Shown here: piece after piece, positions 1 to 9,500 of the stretch
Position numbering within the stretch: position 1 is the first letter of the stretch
How the letters are laid out: each line of letters begins with the position of its first letter
Origin: Rhodoferax sp.
GTDB taxonomy: Bacteria > Pseudomonadota > Gammaproteobacteria > Burkholderiales > Burkholderiaceae_C
Direction of reading: 5' to 3'
Length of the DNA stretch: 64,000 bases
Assembly: GCF_018063565.1 (NCBI RefSeq)
Contig: NZ_JAGPBB010000001.1
Coordinates: 62,001-126,000, forward strand
Made by a program: the position numbers and the translations under genes
Notes under the pieces: model-generated
Databases searched by the model: none
Told to the model about the DNA's origin: nothing
Seen by the model: only the letters and a program-made list of their open reading frames with translations

Positions 1-2432
1 TGCCATTGGTGATCGATCCCCGGGCACGCCGCTATGTACGCGACGCGGTGCAAGGCGGCAGTGCCAGCAAGGTACGGTTTGTCGTGAAAGGCGACATTTA
101 CGATATGCCCGCTGCCGACCCCAGGCAAGGGACGTTCCGGATCAGCGCTGATGTGAAAGATGCCCGACTGGCTTACGTGCCGCCTCAGCTTCAGCCGGCC
201 AATGACTTGCCATGGCCGGTGGTGCATACCCTCAGTGGCGAATTGGTGATCGATCGCACCCAGCTCAGTGTCAACCGTGCCAAGGGCTGGCTCGGTGAGG
301 GCCAGACGGTTCAGGTGACCCAGGCCAACGCGTTGATAGCTGACTTGCTCAACGCCGAGGTCAAGGTCGATGCACAGCTCAAGGCACCACTTCCCGTGGC
401 GCTTGGTCTCGTCAATCAAAGCCCGTTGGCCGACCTGACTGGGCAGGTGCTCAAGCGCGCCAGTGCCAACGGGCAGGCGGACTACAGTTTCCGTTTGTCG
501 CTGCCAATCGCCGACATGCAGCAGTCCACGGTTCAGGGCAGTGTGGTGCTGGCGGGAAACGACGTGCAGATCAACCCCGAGTCACCCAGAATCAGCCGGG
601 CACGAGGCAGTGTGAACTTCAGTCATACCGGGTTCTCGCTGGCCGGCATTCAGGCGCGAATGTTCGGCGGCGATGTCCGTCTGGACGGCGGCCTGCAGTT
701 TGTCAACCCCGACCGCGTCAATCCGGCGGTGATTCGGGCCAGCGGAACGGCATCTGCCGAGGGCTTGCAGCAGGCGGTGGAACTGGGTTTTGTGGCCAGA
801 TTGGCGAGTCGACTGAGCGGTAGCGCGTCCTATAGTGCGGTGTTGGGTTTGCGCCGCAACGTGCTTGAGCTGCTGGTGACCAGCAATTTGCAGGGGATGG
901 CAGCGCGACTGCCACCGCCCTTGAACAAGGAGGCGCAAAGTCAGCTGCCCCTGCTCTATCAGACCGCCCTGGTGCCAGGTCCTTTGAGCGGCCCGGCCCG
1001 GGACAGGTTGCAGGATCGGTTGACGTTGACGCTGGGCAAGCTGGTGCAGGTGACGCTGGAGCGCGACATTTCCGCGGTGCAGCCGGTCATTCTGCGCGGT
1101 GCCGCCGAAATCGGCGCCAGTGCGGCGGGTTCGGTGGTGTTGCCGCTGCAAGGCATCAATGCCAACTTGCAGGTGCCGCAGCTGGATGTTGATGCCTGGG
1201 CCGATGTGCTCGATCAGCTGGATGCCATACCTGCCGCCGGTGCCAGTGTGCCCCTGGCCAGCAGCCTGGGCCTGTCCTTGCTGCCGAACCAACTGGCACT
1301 ACAGGCGAACCAGCTGACCTATGGCGCACGCCAATACAACCAGGTGGTGCTTGGTGCCGGACGTGACGGTCCATTGTGGCAAGTCAATGTGGCCGCGGCT
1401 GAGCTCAATGGTTACCTGGAATACCGCCAGCCGAGCACTGCCCATGGCATGGACGGGCGGGTCTACGCGCGTCTGGCACACTTGACGCTGGCCCCCAGCA
1501 TTGCCAGCGAGGTTGAGGCCCTGCTGGACGCCCAGGCCACCAGCGTGCCGGCGCTGGATGTGATCGTGGACGATTTCGAATTGCGCGGTAAGCGACTCGG
1601 ACGGCTGGAGGTGGAGGCCCTTCACCACACGCTTCCAGGTGCGGTCACGCCCCAATGGCGGCTCAAAAAACTCCAGCTTACACTTCCCGAGGCCAATCTG
1701 CTGGCCAGTGGTGACTGGGTCAAGCTTGCAACCCAGGAGCCTGAGAAACCGCCGCGTGTCGGCATCACCCCGCAGCGCCGCATGGTCATGAACTTCAAGC
1801 TTGATATTGCAGATGGTGGCAGTCTGCTCGGGCGTCTTGGCATGAAGGACGTGGTGCGCCAGGCCAGTGGTGTGCTGGAGGGGCAAATCGCCTGGATGGG
1901 TTCTCCACTGAAGATCGACTACCCGAGCTTGCAGGGCGGTTTTTCGGTGAATGTCCAGGCCGGTCAGTTTTTGCAGGCCGAGCCTGGCATTGCCAAGCTG
2001 TTGGGCGTGTTGAGTCTGCAAGCCCTGCCACGACGTTTGACGCTGGACTTTCGGGATGTCTTCAGTCAGGGTTTCAGGTTTGATTTCTTGCGTGGGGACG
2101 TGACCGTCGCCAACGGACTCGCGTACACCAACAACCTGCAGATGAAAGGCGTGAATGCCGCCGTCCTGATGGAGGGTAGCGCTGACATTGCCAGGGAAAC
2201 CCAGGATCTTAAGGTGGTGGTGGTGCCGGAGCTCAATGCCGGAACCGCCACGCTGATCGCCACTGTCATCAACCCGGCAGTCGGCCTGGGTTCTTTTTTG
2301 GCCCAGTTGTTTTTGCAGCGACCCCTGATTGAGTCAGCCACACAGGAGTTTCATGTGGATGGTTCCTGGTCGGACCCGCAGGTGCGCAAGGTCCTGCATA
2401 TCCCCGTTCACAAGAAGGAGAGCTCCCCATGA
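1..2432 (+). CDS. yhdP: YhdP-family AsmA-like envelope protein, C-terminal part (5' end outside window)
   Basis: The frame is open from the window edge and gives about 808 residues, so the true start lies upstream; E. coli YhdP is about 1,270 residues. The family bridges the inner and outer membranes and has been linked to phospholipid transport to the outer membrane. What is seen is a long run of beta-rich AsmA-like sequence, with a typical C-terminal end carrying the stretch VINPAVGLGSFLAQLFLQRP followed by a short basic tail. The stop overlaps the ATG of the nitrilase gene as ATGA at 2429-2432, which indicates translational coupling. Family assignment rests on overall resemblance of the C-terminal part. 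Codon use and GC content match the neighbours. Confidence 0.8.
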   Translation, partial: PLVIDPRARRYVRDAVQGGSASKVRFVVKGDIYDMPAADPRQGTFRISADVKDARLAYVPPQLQPANDLPWPVVHTLSGELVIDRTQLSVNRAKGWLGEGQTVQVTQANALIADLLNAEVKVDAQLKAPLPVALGLVNQSPLADLTGQVLKRASANGQADYSFRLSLPIADMQQSTVQGSVVLAGNDVQINPESPRISRARGSVNFSHTGFSLAGIQARMFGGDVRLDGGLQFVNPDRVNPAVIRASGTASAEGLQQAVELGFVARLASRLSGSASYSAVLGLRRNVLELLVTSNLQGMAARLPPPLNKEAQSQLPLLYQTALVPGPLSGPARDRLQDRLTLTLGKLVQVTLERDISAVQPVILRGAAEIGASAAGSVVLPLQGINANLQVPQLDVDAWADVLDQLDAIPAAGASVPLASSLGLSLLPNQLALQANQLTYGARQYNQVVLGAGRDGPLWQVNVAAAELNGYLEYRQPSTAHGMDGRVYARLAHLTLAPSIASEVEALLDAQATSVPALDVIVDDFELRGKRLGRLEVEALHHTLPGAVTPQWRLKKLQLTLPEANLLASGDWVKLATQEPEKPPRVGITPQRRMVMNFKLDIADGGSLLGRLGMKDVVRQASGVLEGQIAWMGSPLKIDYPSLQGGFSVNVQAGQFLQAEPGIAKLLGVLSLQALPRRLTLDFRDVFSQGFRFDFLRGDVTVANGLAYTNNLQMKGVNAAVLMEGSADIARETQDLKVVVVPELNAGTATLIATVINPAVGLGSFLAQLFLQRPLIESATQEFHVDGSWSDPQVRKVLHIPVHKKESSP

Positions 2433-3262
2433 AAGTCGCCGTGATCCAGATGGTATCGGGTGCGGATGTGTCTGCCAACTTGCAGCAAGCGGCTGAACTG
2501 CTTGAGCAAGCCGCCGCCGCAGGTGCCGAGCTGGCTGTACTGCCCGAGTATTTTTGCCTGATCGGCCAGGCTGACGGCGACAAGCTGGCGATCCAGGAGG
2601 TTCCCGGTCAAGGGCGTTTGCAACAGTTTTTGTCGGACACCGCCAGACGGCTCGGTCTTTGGCTGGCCGGAGGGACGATACCGCTGATGGCCGGGCATAC
2701 CGCGCCCGGCGACCCGGCAGCGCGTGTCTACAACAGCGCACTGGTGTACACGCCTCAGGGCGAGCGTGTGGCGCGCTACGACAAGATTCACCTGTTTCGG
2801 TTTGACAATGGCCGCGAGCGATATGACGAATCGGAGGTTTTGACGGCGGGCACGACGCCCATTTGTTTTGAACTGCCCTCTCGTGATGGCAACACCTGGC
2901 GCATCGGATTGAGTGTCTGTTATGACTTGCGTTTTCCGGAGTTGTACCGCCGCTATGCCGCCATGGGTGCACAGCTGATGCTGGTGCCCAGCGCCTTTAC
3001 CCATACCACCGGCCAGGACCATTGGGAGGTGTTGCTGCGTGCACGGGCGATTGAAAACCTGGCGTTTGTGGCGGCTGCGGCACAAGGCGGGCTGCACGGC
3101 AATCAACGCCGGACCTGGGGTCATGCGATGCTGGTGGATCCTTGGGGCAAGGTCCTGCGACAGCTCAGCCAGGAGCCTGGTGTGGTGATCGATGAACTGG
3201 ACCTGACCCAGCTGACCGTCTGTCGCAGCCGCTTGCCGGCACTGCAGCACCGCATTTTATGA
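2429..3262 (+). CDS. Carbon-nitrogen hydrolase (nitrilase superfamily, Nit1/Nit2-like amidase)
   Basis: A 277-residue cytosolic amidase of the nitrilase superfamily. The Glu-Lys-Cys catalytic triad is visible: E40 in LPEYF, K119 in YDKIHLF and C164 in SVCYDLRFPE. Length and the DLRFPELYR context fit the branch that hydrolyses deaminated glutathione or omega-amides (Nit1/Nit2, YbeM-like), a metabolite-repair activity. The exact substrate cannot be read from sequence. The start overlaps the yhdP stop (ATGA), and the stop overlaps the mltA ATG (3259-3262), so the three genes form a tight translationally coupled run. Confidence 0.9.
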   Translation: MKVAVIQMVSGADVSANLQQAAELLEQAAAAGAELAVLPEYFCLIGQADGDKLAIQEVPGQGRLQQFLSDTARRLGLWLAGGTIPLMAGHTAPGDPAARVYNSALVYTPQGERVARYDKIHLFRFDNGRERYDESEVLTAGTTPICFELPSRDGNTWRIGLSVCYDLRFPELYRRYAAMGAQLMLVPSAFTHTTGQDHWEVLLRARAIENLAFVAAAAQGGLHGNQRRTWGHAMLVDPWGKVLRQLSQEPGVVIDELDLTQLTVCRSRLPALQHRIL

Positions 3263-4440
3263 AGCTGAGAATCGGTCGCTGGCTGGCGGGCCAGGGCGTT
3301 GCGCTGCTTCTTTTCGCGTTGGCGTCGTGCACCGTTGTGCCTGAACACTCCCCGGAGCAGTCAATCCCGGCGGTGCCGGTCAGTCGCCCGGTACCCGAGT
3401 CCCCTGCGTTGACGATCACTCCCACGGTCGGGATGCAGACTTTGCTACGGACCAAAAGCCAATGGGTCGCAGCCGCCTGGACTGAACTGCCGGGATTCGA
3501 GGAAGACGCCTTGTATGAGGCCTGGAACGCCATGCTGAAAAGCTGTGAGCGGCCGGGGCCGATTTTTGCCCCTTTGTGCCCCGAAATCCGCCGTCTGAGC
3601 ATCGCCGACGAAGCGCTTCAACGTGCCTGGCTGGTGGATCGCCTGCAACCCTACCGTGTTGAAGGTCTGCACGATGCCCGCACGGATGGCTTGCTAACCG
3701 CCTATTTTGAGCCAGAGTTTGAGGCACGCCGCACGCCGGATGCCAGTTTCCCGGTGCCGCTGTACCAGCCGCCCGGTGGCCTCAAACCCGGTGCTGCCTG
3801 GTACTCACGGCGCGACATGGACACCTTGCCAGAGGTGCAAGCCGCCCTGCGTGGGCGGGAAATTGTCTACCTGGCGGATCCGGTGCAGGCCCTGGTACTA
3901 CAGATTCAGGGTTCTGGCCGGATTCGGGTCACCGAGGCAGATGGTCGTCAGCAACTGGTGCGACTGGCCTACGCCGGGCACAACGGGCACACCTATCAGA
4001 GTATCGGCCGCTGGTTGCTGGACCAGGGTGAGGTGCGTGACGCCTCTTGGCCGGGCATTCGTGCCTGGCTGTACCAGAACCCGCAACGGCAGAGTGAACT
4101 GCTGTGGCAAAACCCGAGGGTGGTGTTTTTCAGGGAGGAGCCGCTCAATGACTTTGATGCCGCCTTTGGTCCGCGCGGCGCGCAAGGTGTGCCGCTGACG
4201 CCAGGGCGATCGATTGCGGTGGATCCCCAGAGCATTCCCTATGGCACCCCGGTCTGGCTGTCTTCGCAAGGCACCCTCCGTCTACAGCGCCTGGTGGTGG
4301 CACAGGACACGGGCAGTGCCATCCTCGGGCCAATACGGGCGGACTACTTCGTCGGCTGGGGTGCGCAAGCTGGCGAGCTGGCCGGGCGCTTGAAACAATC
4401 GTTGCAACTGTGGGTTCTTTGGCCCAAGGGTGCCGGATGA
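3259..4440 (+). CDS. mltA: Membrane-bound lytic murein transglycosylase A
   Basis: A 393-residue lipoprotein that cleaves the MurNAc-GlcNAc bond of peptidoglycan with formation of 1,6-anhydro-MurNAc. The N-terminus is a lipoprotein signal with lipobox LASC, so C24 is the probable lipidated residue and the mature enzyme sits on the outer membrane facing the periplasm. The MltA core includes GLLTAYFEPE near 144-153 and the GSGR element near 218-221. The C-terminal 3D domain carries the conserved aspartates in AQDTG (D350) and RADYFVGWG (D361); D350 matches the family's catalytic acid. The start is fixed by the ATGA overlap with the upstream amidase gene. Confidence 0.95.
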   Translation: MKLRIGRWLAGQGVALLLFALASCTVVPEHSPEQSIPAVPVSRPVPESPALTITPTVGMQTLLRTKSQWVAAAWTELPGFEEDALYEAWNAMLKSCERPGPIFAPLCPEIRRLSIADEALQRAWLVDRLQPYRVEGLHDARTDGLLTAYFEPEFEARRTPDASFPVPLYQPPGGLKPGAAWYSRRDMDTLPEVQAALRGREIVYLADPVQALVLQIQGSGRIRVTEADGRQQLVRLAYAGHNGHTYQSIGRWLLDQGEVRDASWPGIRAWLYQNPQRQSELLWQNPRVVFFREEPLNDFDAAFGPRGAQGVPLTPGRSIAVDPQSIPYGTPVWLSSQGTLRLQRLVVAQDTGSAILGPIRADYFVGWGAQAGELAGRLKQSLQLWVLWPKGAG

Positions 4441-4493
4441 AGTTACCATTCACCTTGGCGAAAAAGATGTTTGTCAAATAGCGAGAAAGTGCC

Positions 4494-5447
4494 ATGAAAA
4501 ATTCGACCATGCGCGACATAGACGAGCGGACCAATCTGGCTGGCAACAGCATGTTTGAGTTGTTGCTGTTTCGTTTGGGCGAGGCGCCCGGAACCGATCG
4601 CCGCGAGATGTTTGGCATCAACGTATTCAAGGTACGCGAGATCCTGGTCATGCCGGAGATTACCGCGATGGTGAATTCGCCCCCTGCGGTGATGGGGGTG
4701 GCCAACATTCGTGGGCAAATGATTTCGGTGATCAACCTGCCTCAGATTGTGGGTACCAACCCCACCAAGGGGCTGGGCATCCTGCTGGTGACCGAGTTTG
4801 CCCGCACCACGCAGGCGTTTGCGGTTGAGGAAGTCAACGAAATCGTTCGCCTGGAATGGAAACACGTGCTTTCCGCCGAGGGACGTGGGGGCGGATTGGT
4901 CACCAGCATCGCGCGGCTTGATGGGGCTGCCGAGAACACCCGCCTGGCCCAAGTGCTCGACGTCGAACAGATCCTGCGCGACGTTTTCCCTGAGCAGCAC
5001 CAGATGGAGGTCGAGACCGAAAGCAAGCTGCGCCTGCCGCCGGGTACGGTCGTGCTGGCCGCTGATGATTCGGCGGTGGCGCGGATGATGATCGAGCAGG
5101 GCCTCAAGTCAATGGAAGTGCCGTACATCATGACCAAGAGTGGCCAGGAAGCGTGGGACCGCTTGCGGGCGATGGCGGCTGAGGCCGAGTCACAGGGCAA
5201 GACGATCCGCGACAAGGTGGCGCTGGTGCTGACCGATCTGGAAATGCCAGAGATGGACGGTTTCACGCTGACGCGCAACATCAAGCAGGACGCGCGTTTG
5301 AGTGGTATCCCGGTGGTGATTCACTCATCCCTGACCGGTACCACCAACGAGGAACATGTGCGTAAAGTCGGTGCCGATGCTTATGTTGCCAAGTTTGTCG
5401 CAGAAGAGCTGGCGCTGACCCTGAAGAGGGTGCTGTCGCGCTATTGA
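4494..5447 (+). CDS. cheV: Chemotaxis coupling protein CheV (CheW-receiver fusion), copy 1
   Basis: A 317-residue cytoplasmic adaptor. Residues about 18-165 form a CheW-like domain (FGINVFKVREIL, ANIRGQMISVINLP), which joins CheA to receptors. Residues about 185-317 form a receiver with acidic pair D191-D192, phospho-acceptor D248 in LTDLEMPEMDG and K300. CheV proteins are thought to be phosphorylated by CheA and to tune receptor coupling. It is a close paralogue of the CheV at 34662, inside the main chemotaxis island 18 kb away. This copy stands alone between mltA and an unknown gene, preceded by a 53-base gap with a weak GAGAAAG ribosome site. An in-frame ATG at 4509 is an alternative start. 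Confidence 0.95.
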   Translation: MKNSTMRDIDERTNLAGNSMFELLLFRLGEAPGTDRREMFGINVFKVREILVMPEITAMVNSPPAVMGVANIRGQMISVINLPQIVGTNPTKGLGILLVTEFARTTQAFAVEEVNEIVRLEWKHVLSAEGRGGGLVTSIARLDGAAENTRLAQVLDVEQILRDVFPEQHQMEVETESKLRLPPGTVVLAADDSAVARMMIEQGLKSMEVPYIMTKSGQEAWDRLRAMAAEAESQGKTIRDKVALVLTDLEMPEMDGFTLTRNIKQDARLSGIPVVIHSSLTGTTNEEHVRKVGADAYVAKFVAEELALTLKRVLSRY

Positions 5448-5603
5448 GCGGTTCGCGTGATTTTGGCGACCCTGCCCGGGTGCCGCGAGAGTGCCCTTGC
5501 GACCGGGTGATTTCAGGGTTAACTCTATTGGCAGTGACGAGCCAATTCACTACAAACAGGATTTTTTACGCATTGCGCAATCCTTTTTGTGTGAGGAGTC
5601 CTC

Positions 5604-6458
5604 ATGGCTGGACCCGGACATATCTATGTATTCGAGCAGAATCCGTCGATGATTCGTGCGCGGCTTTCCAACTTTGACCTGTCACAGGCACGACTCAAAC
5701 CAGAGCACGAGCACTGGCTGACCCAGCATGCGCTGGGGTTTCTTCATCGGGGCGGGAGCCTGAGGGTGATTGGCCTGGCCAGTCGAAGCGGAGATCCAGG
5801 CTTCAATTTGCGTCTGTCACGCCGCCGTGCTGACGCCGTGGTGCATTTTCTTCGGGCACGTGAGCACAAGTCCTTCAAGGTGGCCCTCAATGAGGCCCTG
5901 GGGGAAGACGCCGCGCGCATCGCCCACCTGCCGAACGGCAACGATGACGAGCGCTGGCGTTCGGTGATTGTTTCGGTTTGGGACCGACCGGATCCCCCGC
6001 CGATGCCGCCGCCGGTGCTGTCCACACAACCACAAATGGTGGAGCGGCCAGTTTATGTTCGCATCATTGCACGCGAAGAAGTCAGAAGCGGCATGATGGA
6101 CGAGCATGACCGGGTTGGCGAAGTGATGACCCATCTGGGAAACACCGCTGCGCAACATATGGGTTTGGCCCAACGCGTGGTGGACCGTCGAACCGCCCGA
6201 ATCCCTGATAACCAGCAGCTGCAGGAGATCCGGTTGGCAAGACAGCGCGAGAACGTCGGGGCTGGCGGCTTCTTTCGAGCTGAGATCCGTATGGAGTATT
6301 GCGACATCACTTATGTGTGGGGACATGGCAATGGGCAGATTCGTCTGGTCGACCAATTTGACTCGCAGTCCAGCGCCACGCGGATGATTGCGCGCGCGGC
6401 TGCGCAACTTTGGCTGGAGCGACCGGCAACGGCATTTCACAATCGCCGCGTGGGTTAG
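5604..6458 (+). CDS. Uncharacterised protein with OmpA-like C-terminal-type domain, no signal peptide
   Basis: A 284-residue protein I cannot name. Residues about 20-130 resemble an OmpA/MotB peptidoglycan-binding fold: LRVIGLASRSGDPGFN followed by LSRRRADAVVHFL, the usual G-x-x-[SD]-x-x-G-x-x-x-N-x-x-LS-x-x-RA pattern. Unlike true OmpA-type proteins it has no signal peptide, lipobox or membrane segment, so an ordinary periplasmic role is not supported. A proline-rich stretch (PDPPPMPPPV) separates this from a second half of about 150 residues that I do not recognise. The ATG has a good upstream GAGGAG site. It stands alone; a GC-rich stem-loop follows the stop. Confidence 0.7.
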   Translation: MAGPGHIYVFEQNPSMIRARLSNFDLSQARLKPEHEHWLTQHALGFLHRGGSLRVIGLASRSGDPGFNLRLSRRRADAVVHFLRAREHKSFKVALNEALGEDAARIAHLPNGNDDERWRSVIVSVWDRPDPPPMPPPVLSTQPQMVERPVYVRIIAREEVRSGMMDEHDRVGEVMTHLGNTAAQHMGLAQRVVDRRTARIPDNQQLQEIRLARQRENVGAGGFFRAEIRMEYCDITYVWGHGNGQIRLVDQFDSQSSATRMIARAAAQLWLERPATAFHNRRVG

Positions 6459-6460
6459 CA

Positions 6461-6479
6461 CCGCCGCTTGCGCCGGCGG
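6461..6479 (+). terminator. GC-rich stem-loop just after the OmpA-like gene
   Basis: CCGCCG at 6461-6466 and CGGCGG at 6474-6479 form a six-pair stem around a seven-base loop, three bases after the stop codon. No run of T follows, so it is at best a weak intrinsic terminator or an mRNA-end stabiliser. Confidence 0.3.
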
Positions 6480-6574
6480 CGTGGCCGGGTGACAAGTGAG
6501 GCGCGGCATATGTCTACACTTGCGGGCCGGTGGGCGACGCCTTCTTTCACGTTCACCCCTGTACCCTCGCATCT

Positions 6575-9500
6575 ATGGAACCAACTTCGCGCCCACCACA
6601 TTCGGCTGCCTTGGCCCAAGCATCCCTCGACGACAAGTTCAGCTTGAGTCAGGGGCGGGCCTTCATGAGTGGTATCCACGCTCTGGTGCGACTGCCGCTG
6701 TTGCAGCGCCAGCGTGACGCGCAGTCCGGCCTCAATACGGCCGGCTTTATCAGCGGCTACCGTGGCTCGCCGCTGGGCGGCTATGACCAGGCGCTGGCGG
6801 CAGCAGGCCAACACCTTGCCGCCAGTCACATCGTGTTTCAGCCCGGTGTGAACGAAGAGCTGGCGGCCACCGCGGTGTGGGGAACACAACAGTTGGACCT
6901 CTATCCGGCCACAAAAAAGTACGACGGTGTATTTGGTATCTGGTACGGCAAAGGTCCGGGTGTGGACCGCAGCTCAGATGTGTTCAAACACGCCAACATG
7001 GCCGGTACGGCGCAGTTGGGCGGCGTGCTGGCGGTGGCCGGTGACGACCACCTGAGCAAAAGCTCCACTTCAGCGCACCAGAGCGACCATATCTTCAAGG
7101 CATGCGGCTTGCCGGTGCTGTTCCCGTCCGATGTGCAGGGCATTCTTGACTTGGGCTTGCACGCCATTGCGATGAGCCGTTTTTCGGGTGTCTGGGTCGG
7201 CATGAAGACCATCCAGGAGGTGGTGGAGTCCAGCAGCTCGGTGCAAGTTGACTCCGATCGGGTCAGGATCGTGATGCCGCAGGACTTTCGCCTGCCTCCC
7301 GGCGGCCTGCACATCCGCTGGCCCGACCCGGCGCTGGAGCAAGAGGCCCGGCTGATGAACCACAAGTGGTACGCCGCGCTGGCTTATGTGCGTGCCAACC
7401 GGCTGAACCACACCCTGATCGCCGGCGCGCAGGACCGGTTTGGCATCATGGCCAGCGGCAAGGCGTTTAACGACACACGCCAGGCGCTGCAGGACTTGGG
7501 GCTGGACGCTGCCGTTTGCCAGCGTGTGGGCATCCGCTTGCACCAGGTGCAGGTGGTGTGGCCGCTTGAGCCGAGCCTGACGCGTGAGTTTGCGCTGGGT
7601 TTGCAGGAAATTCTGGTGGTGGAAGAAAAGCGCCAGATGATCGAGTACCAGCTCAAAGAGCAGCTTTACCACTGGCCAGCAGAACAGCGGCCGCGAGTGG
7701 TGGGCAAGTTTGAGGACGACCCACAGGGCGGCGGTGGCGAGTGGAGTCAGGCCAACCCTGACGGCAGCAGTCTGCTGCGTGCCAACGGCGATCTGAACCC
7801 GGCATTGATTGCCCGCGCACTGGTCAAACGTCTGCGCCGGATCGGTGTCCCGGAGGATGTCGCCGCACGCATGGACGCACACCTGCACAAGCTCGACGCG
7901 CTGGCTCGCGCGCCCATCATGCTGGTGCCGGCGGTGGCTGAGCGCACACCATGGTTTTGCAGTGGCTGCCCGCACAACACCAGTACCCGGGTGCCCGAGG
8001 GTTCGCGCGCGCTGGCCGGCATCGGCTGCCATTTCATGACGGTCTGGATGGACCGCGCCACCAGCACCTTCAGCCAGATGGGTGGCGAAGGAGTGGCCTG
8101 GGTTGGGCAGCAACCCTTCACGACCGACACCCATGTTTTCACCAATCTGGGCGACGGCACCTACTTTCACAGTGGCCTGCTGGCGCTGCGCCAGTCAATC
8201 GCCGCAGGTGTCAACATCACCTACAAGATTTTGTACAACGACGCAGTGGCCATGACCGGCGGCCAGCGTGTGGGCGAGCGAGCCGAGGGACACACGGTGC
8301 TGCAGATCATGGCCAGCGTGATCTCGGAAGGCGTGTCGCGCCTGGTCATCGTTACCGACGAACCCGCCAAATACCAGGGTGTGCCGCTATTGCCCGGGGT
8401 GGTGGTTCAGCATCGCGACGAGCTCGACCGTATCCAGCGCGAGTTCCGGCAAATCAAGGGCACCAGTGTCATCATTTTCGACCAGACCTGCGCCACCGAG
8501 AAACGCCGCCGACGCAAGCGCGGCACGCTGGCTGAGCCTGATCAGCGGGTGGTGATCAATGCTGCCGTGTGCGAGGGCTGCGGCGACTGTGGCGAACAGT
8601 CCAATTGCCTGAGTGTGGAGCCGCTTGAGACCGAGCTGGGGCGCAAGCGCCGCATCAACCAGAGCAGTTGCAACAAGGATTTCAGTTGTCTCAAGGGCTT
8701 TTGCCCGAGTTTCGTCACGGTGCAGGGTGGACAAATCAAAAAACCCAGCAGGGACCTCGCGCAAGTCAAGCTCAATAGCCTGCCCCCACTGATCGCGCCC
8801 AGCCTGCCCCAGTCCCCCGGTGCCTGGGGCATTGTGGTGGCAGGCGTGGGCGGCACTGGCATCATCACCATCGGTCAGTTGCTGGGCATGGCCGCTCACC
8901 TGGACGGTCGGGCAGTGGTGACCCTCGACGCCGGTGGTCTGGCGCAGAAAGGCGGTGCCACCTGGAGCTATGTGCAAATTGCCGATACCGCCAGCGCCAT
9001 CCACACCAGCAAGGTGGAGGCATCGCAAGCGGATCTGGTGATCGGCTGTGACGCGATCGTGGCGGCCAGCAAAACCACGCTGGCCGTCATGCAGGCCGGG
9101 CGCACGTTTGTGGCGCTCAACACCCACGCCACGCCCACGGCAGCCTTTGTGCACCAGGCGCAATGGCAGTTTCCGCAGGACGGCTGCCTGGCCGCGCTGG
9201 GTGCTGCAGTGGGTCAAGAGGCGCTGGGCCTGTTGGACGGCGAACAGGCGGCCAGTGCCGTACTGGGTGACGCCATCTACACCAACCCGCTGATGCTGGG
9301 TTACGCCTGGCAAAAGGGGCGCATCCCGCTGTCCTTGCCGGCTCTGTGGCGTGCCTTTGAGCTCAATGGGGTTCAGGTGGCCAACAACCAGGCCGCGTTC
9401 ACCTGGGGGCGTCACTACGCGCAGCACCCTCAGGCGGTGCAGGCGCTGTTGGGCCCAATGGCTACCAGCGACCCGATGGCACCACCGGATGTGGCCGAGC

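Noticed and set aside
6530..6574. GTG at 6530 as the oxidoreductase start
   Set aside because: The 15 added residues are atypical and family members begin close to the ATG at 6575.
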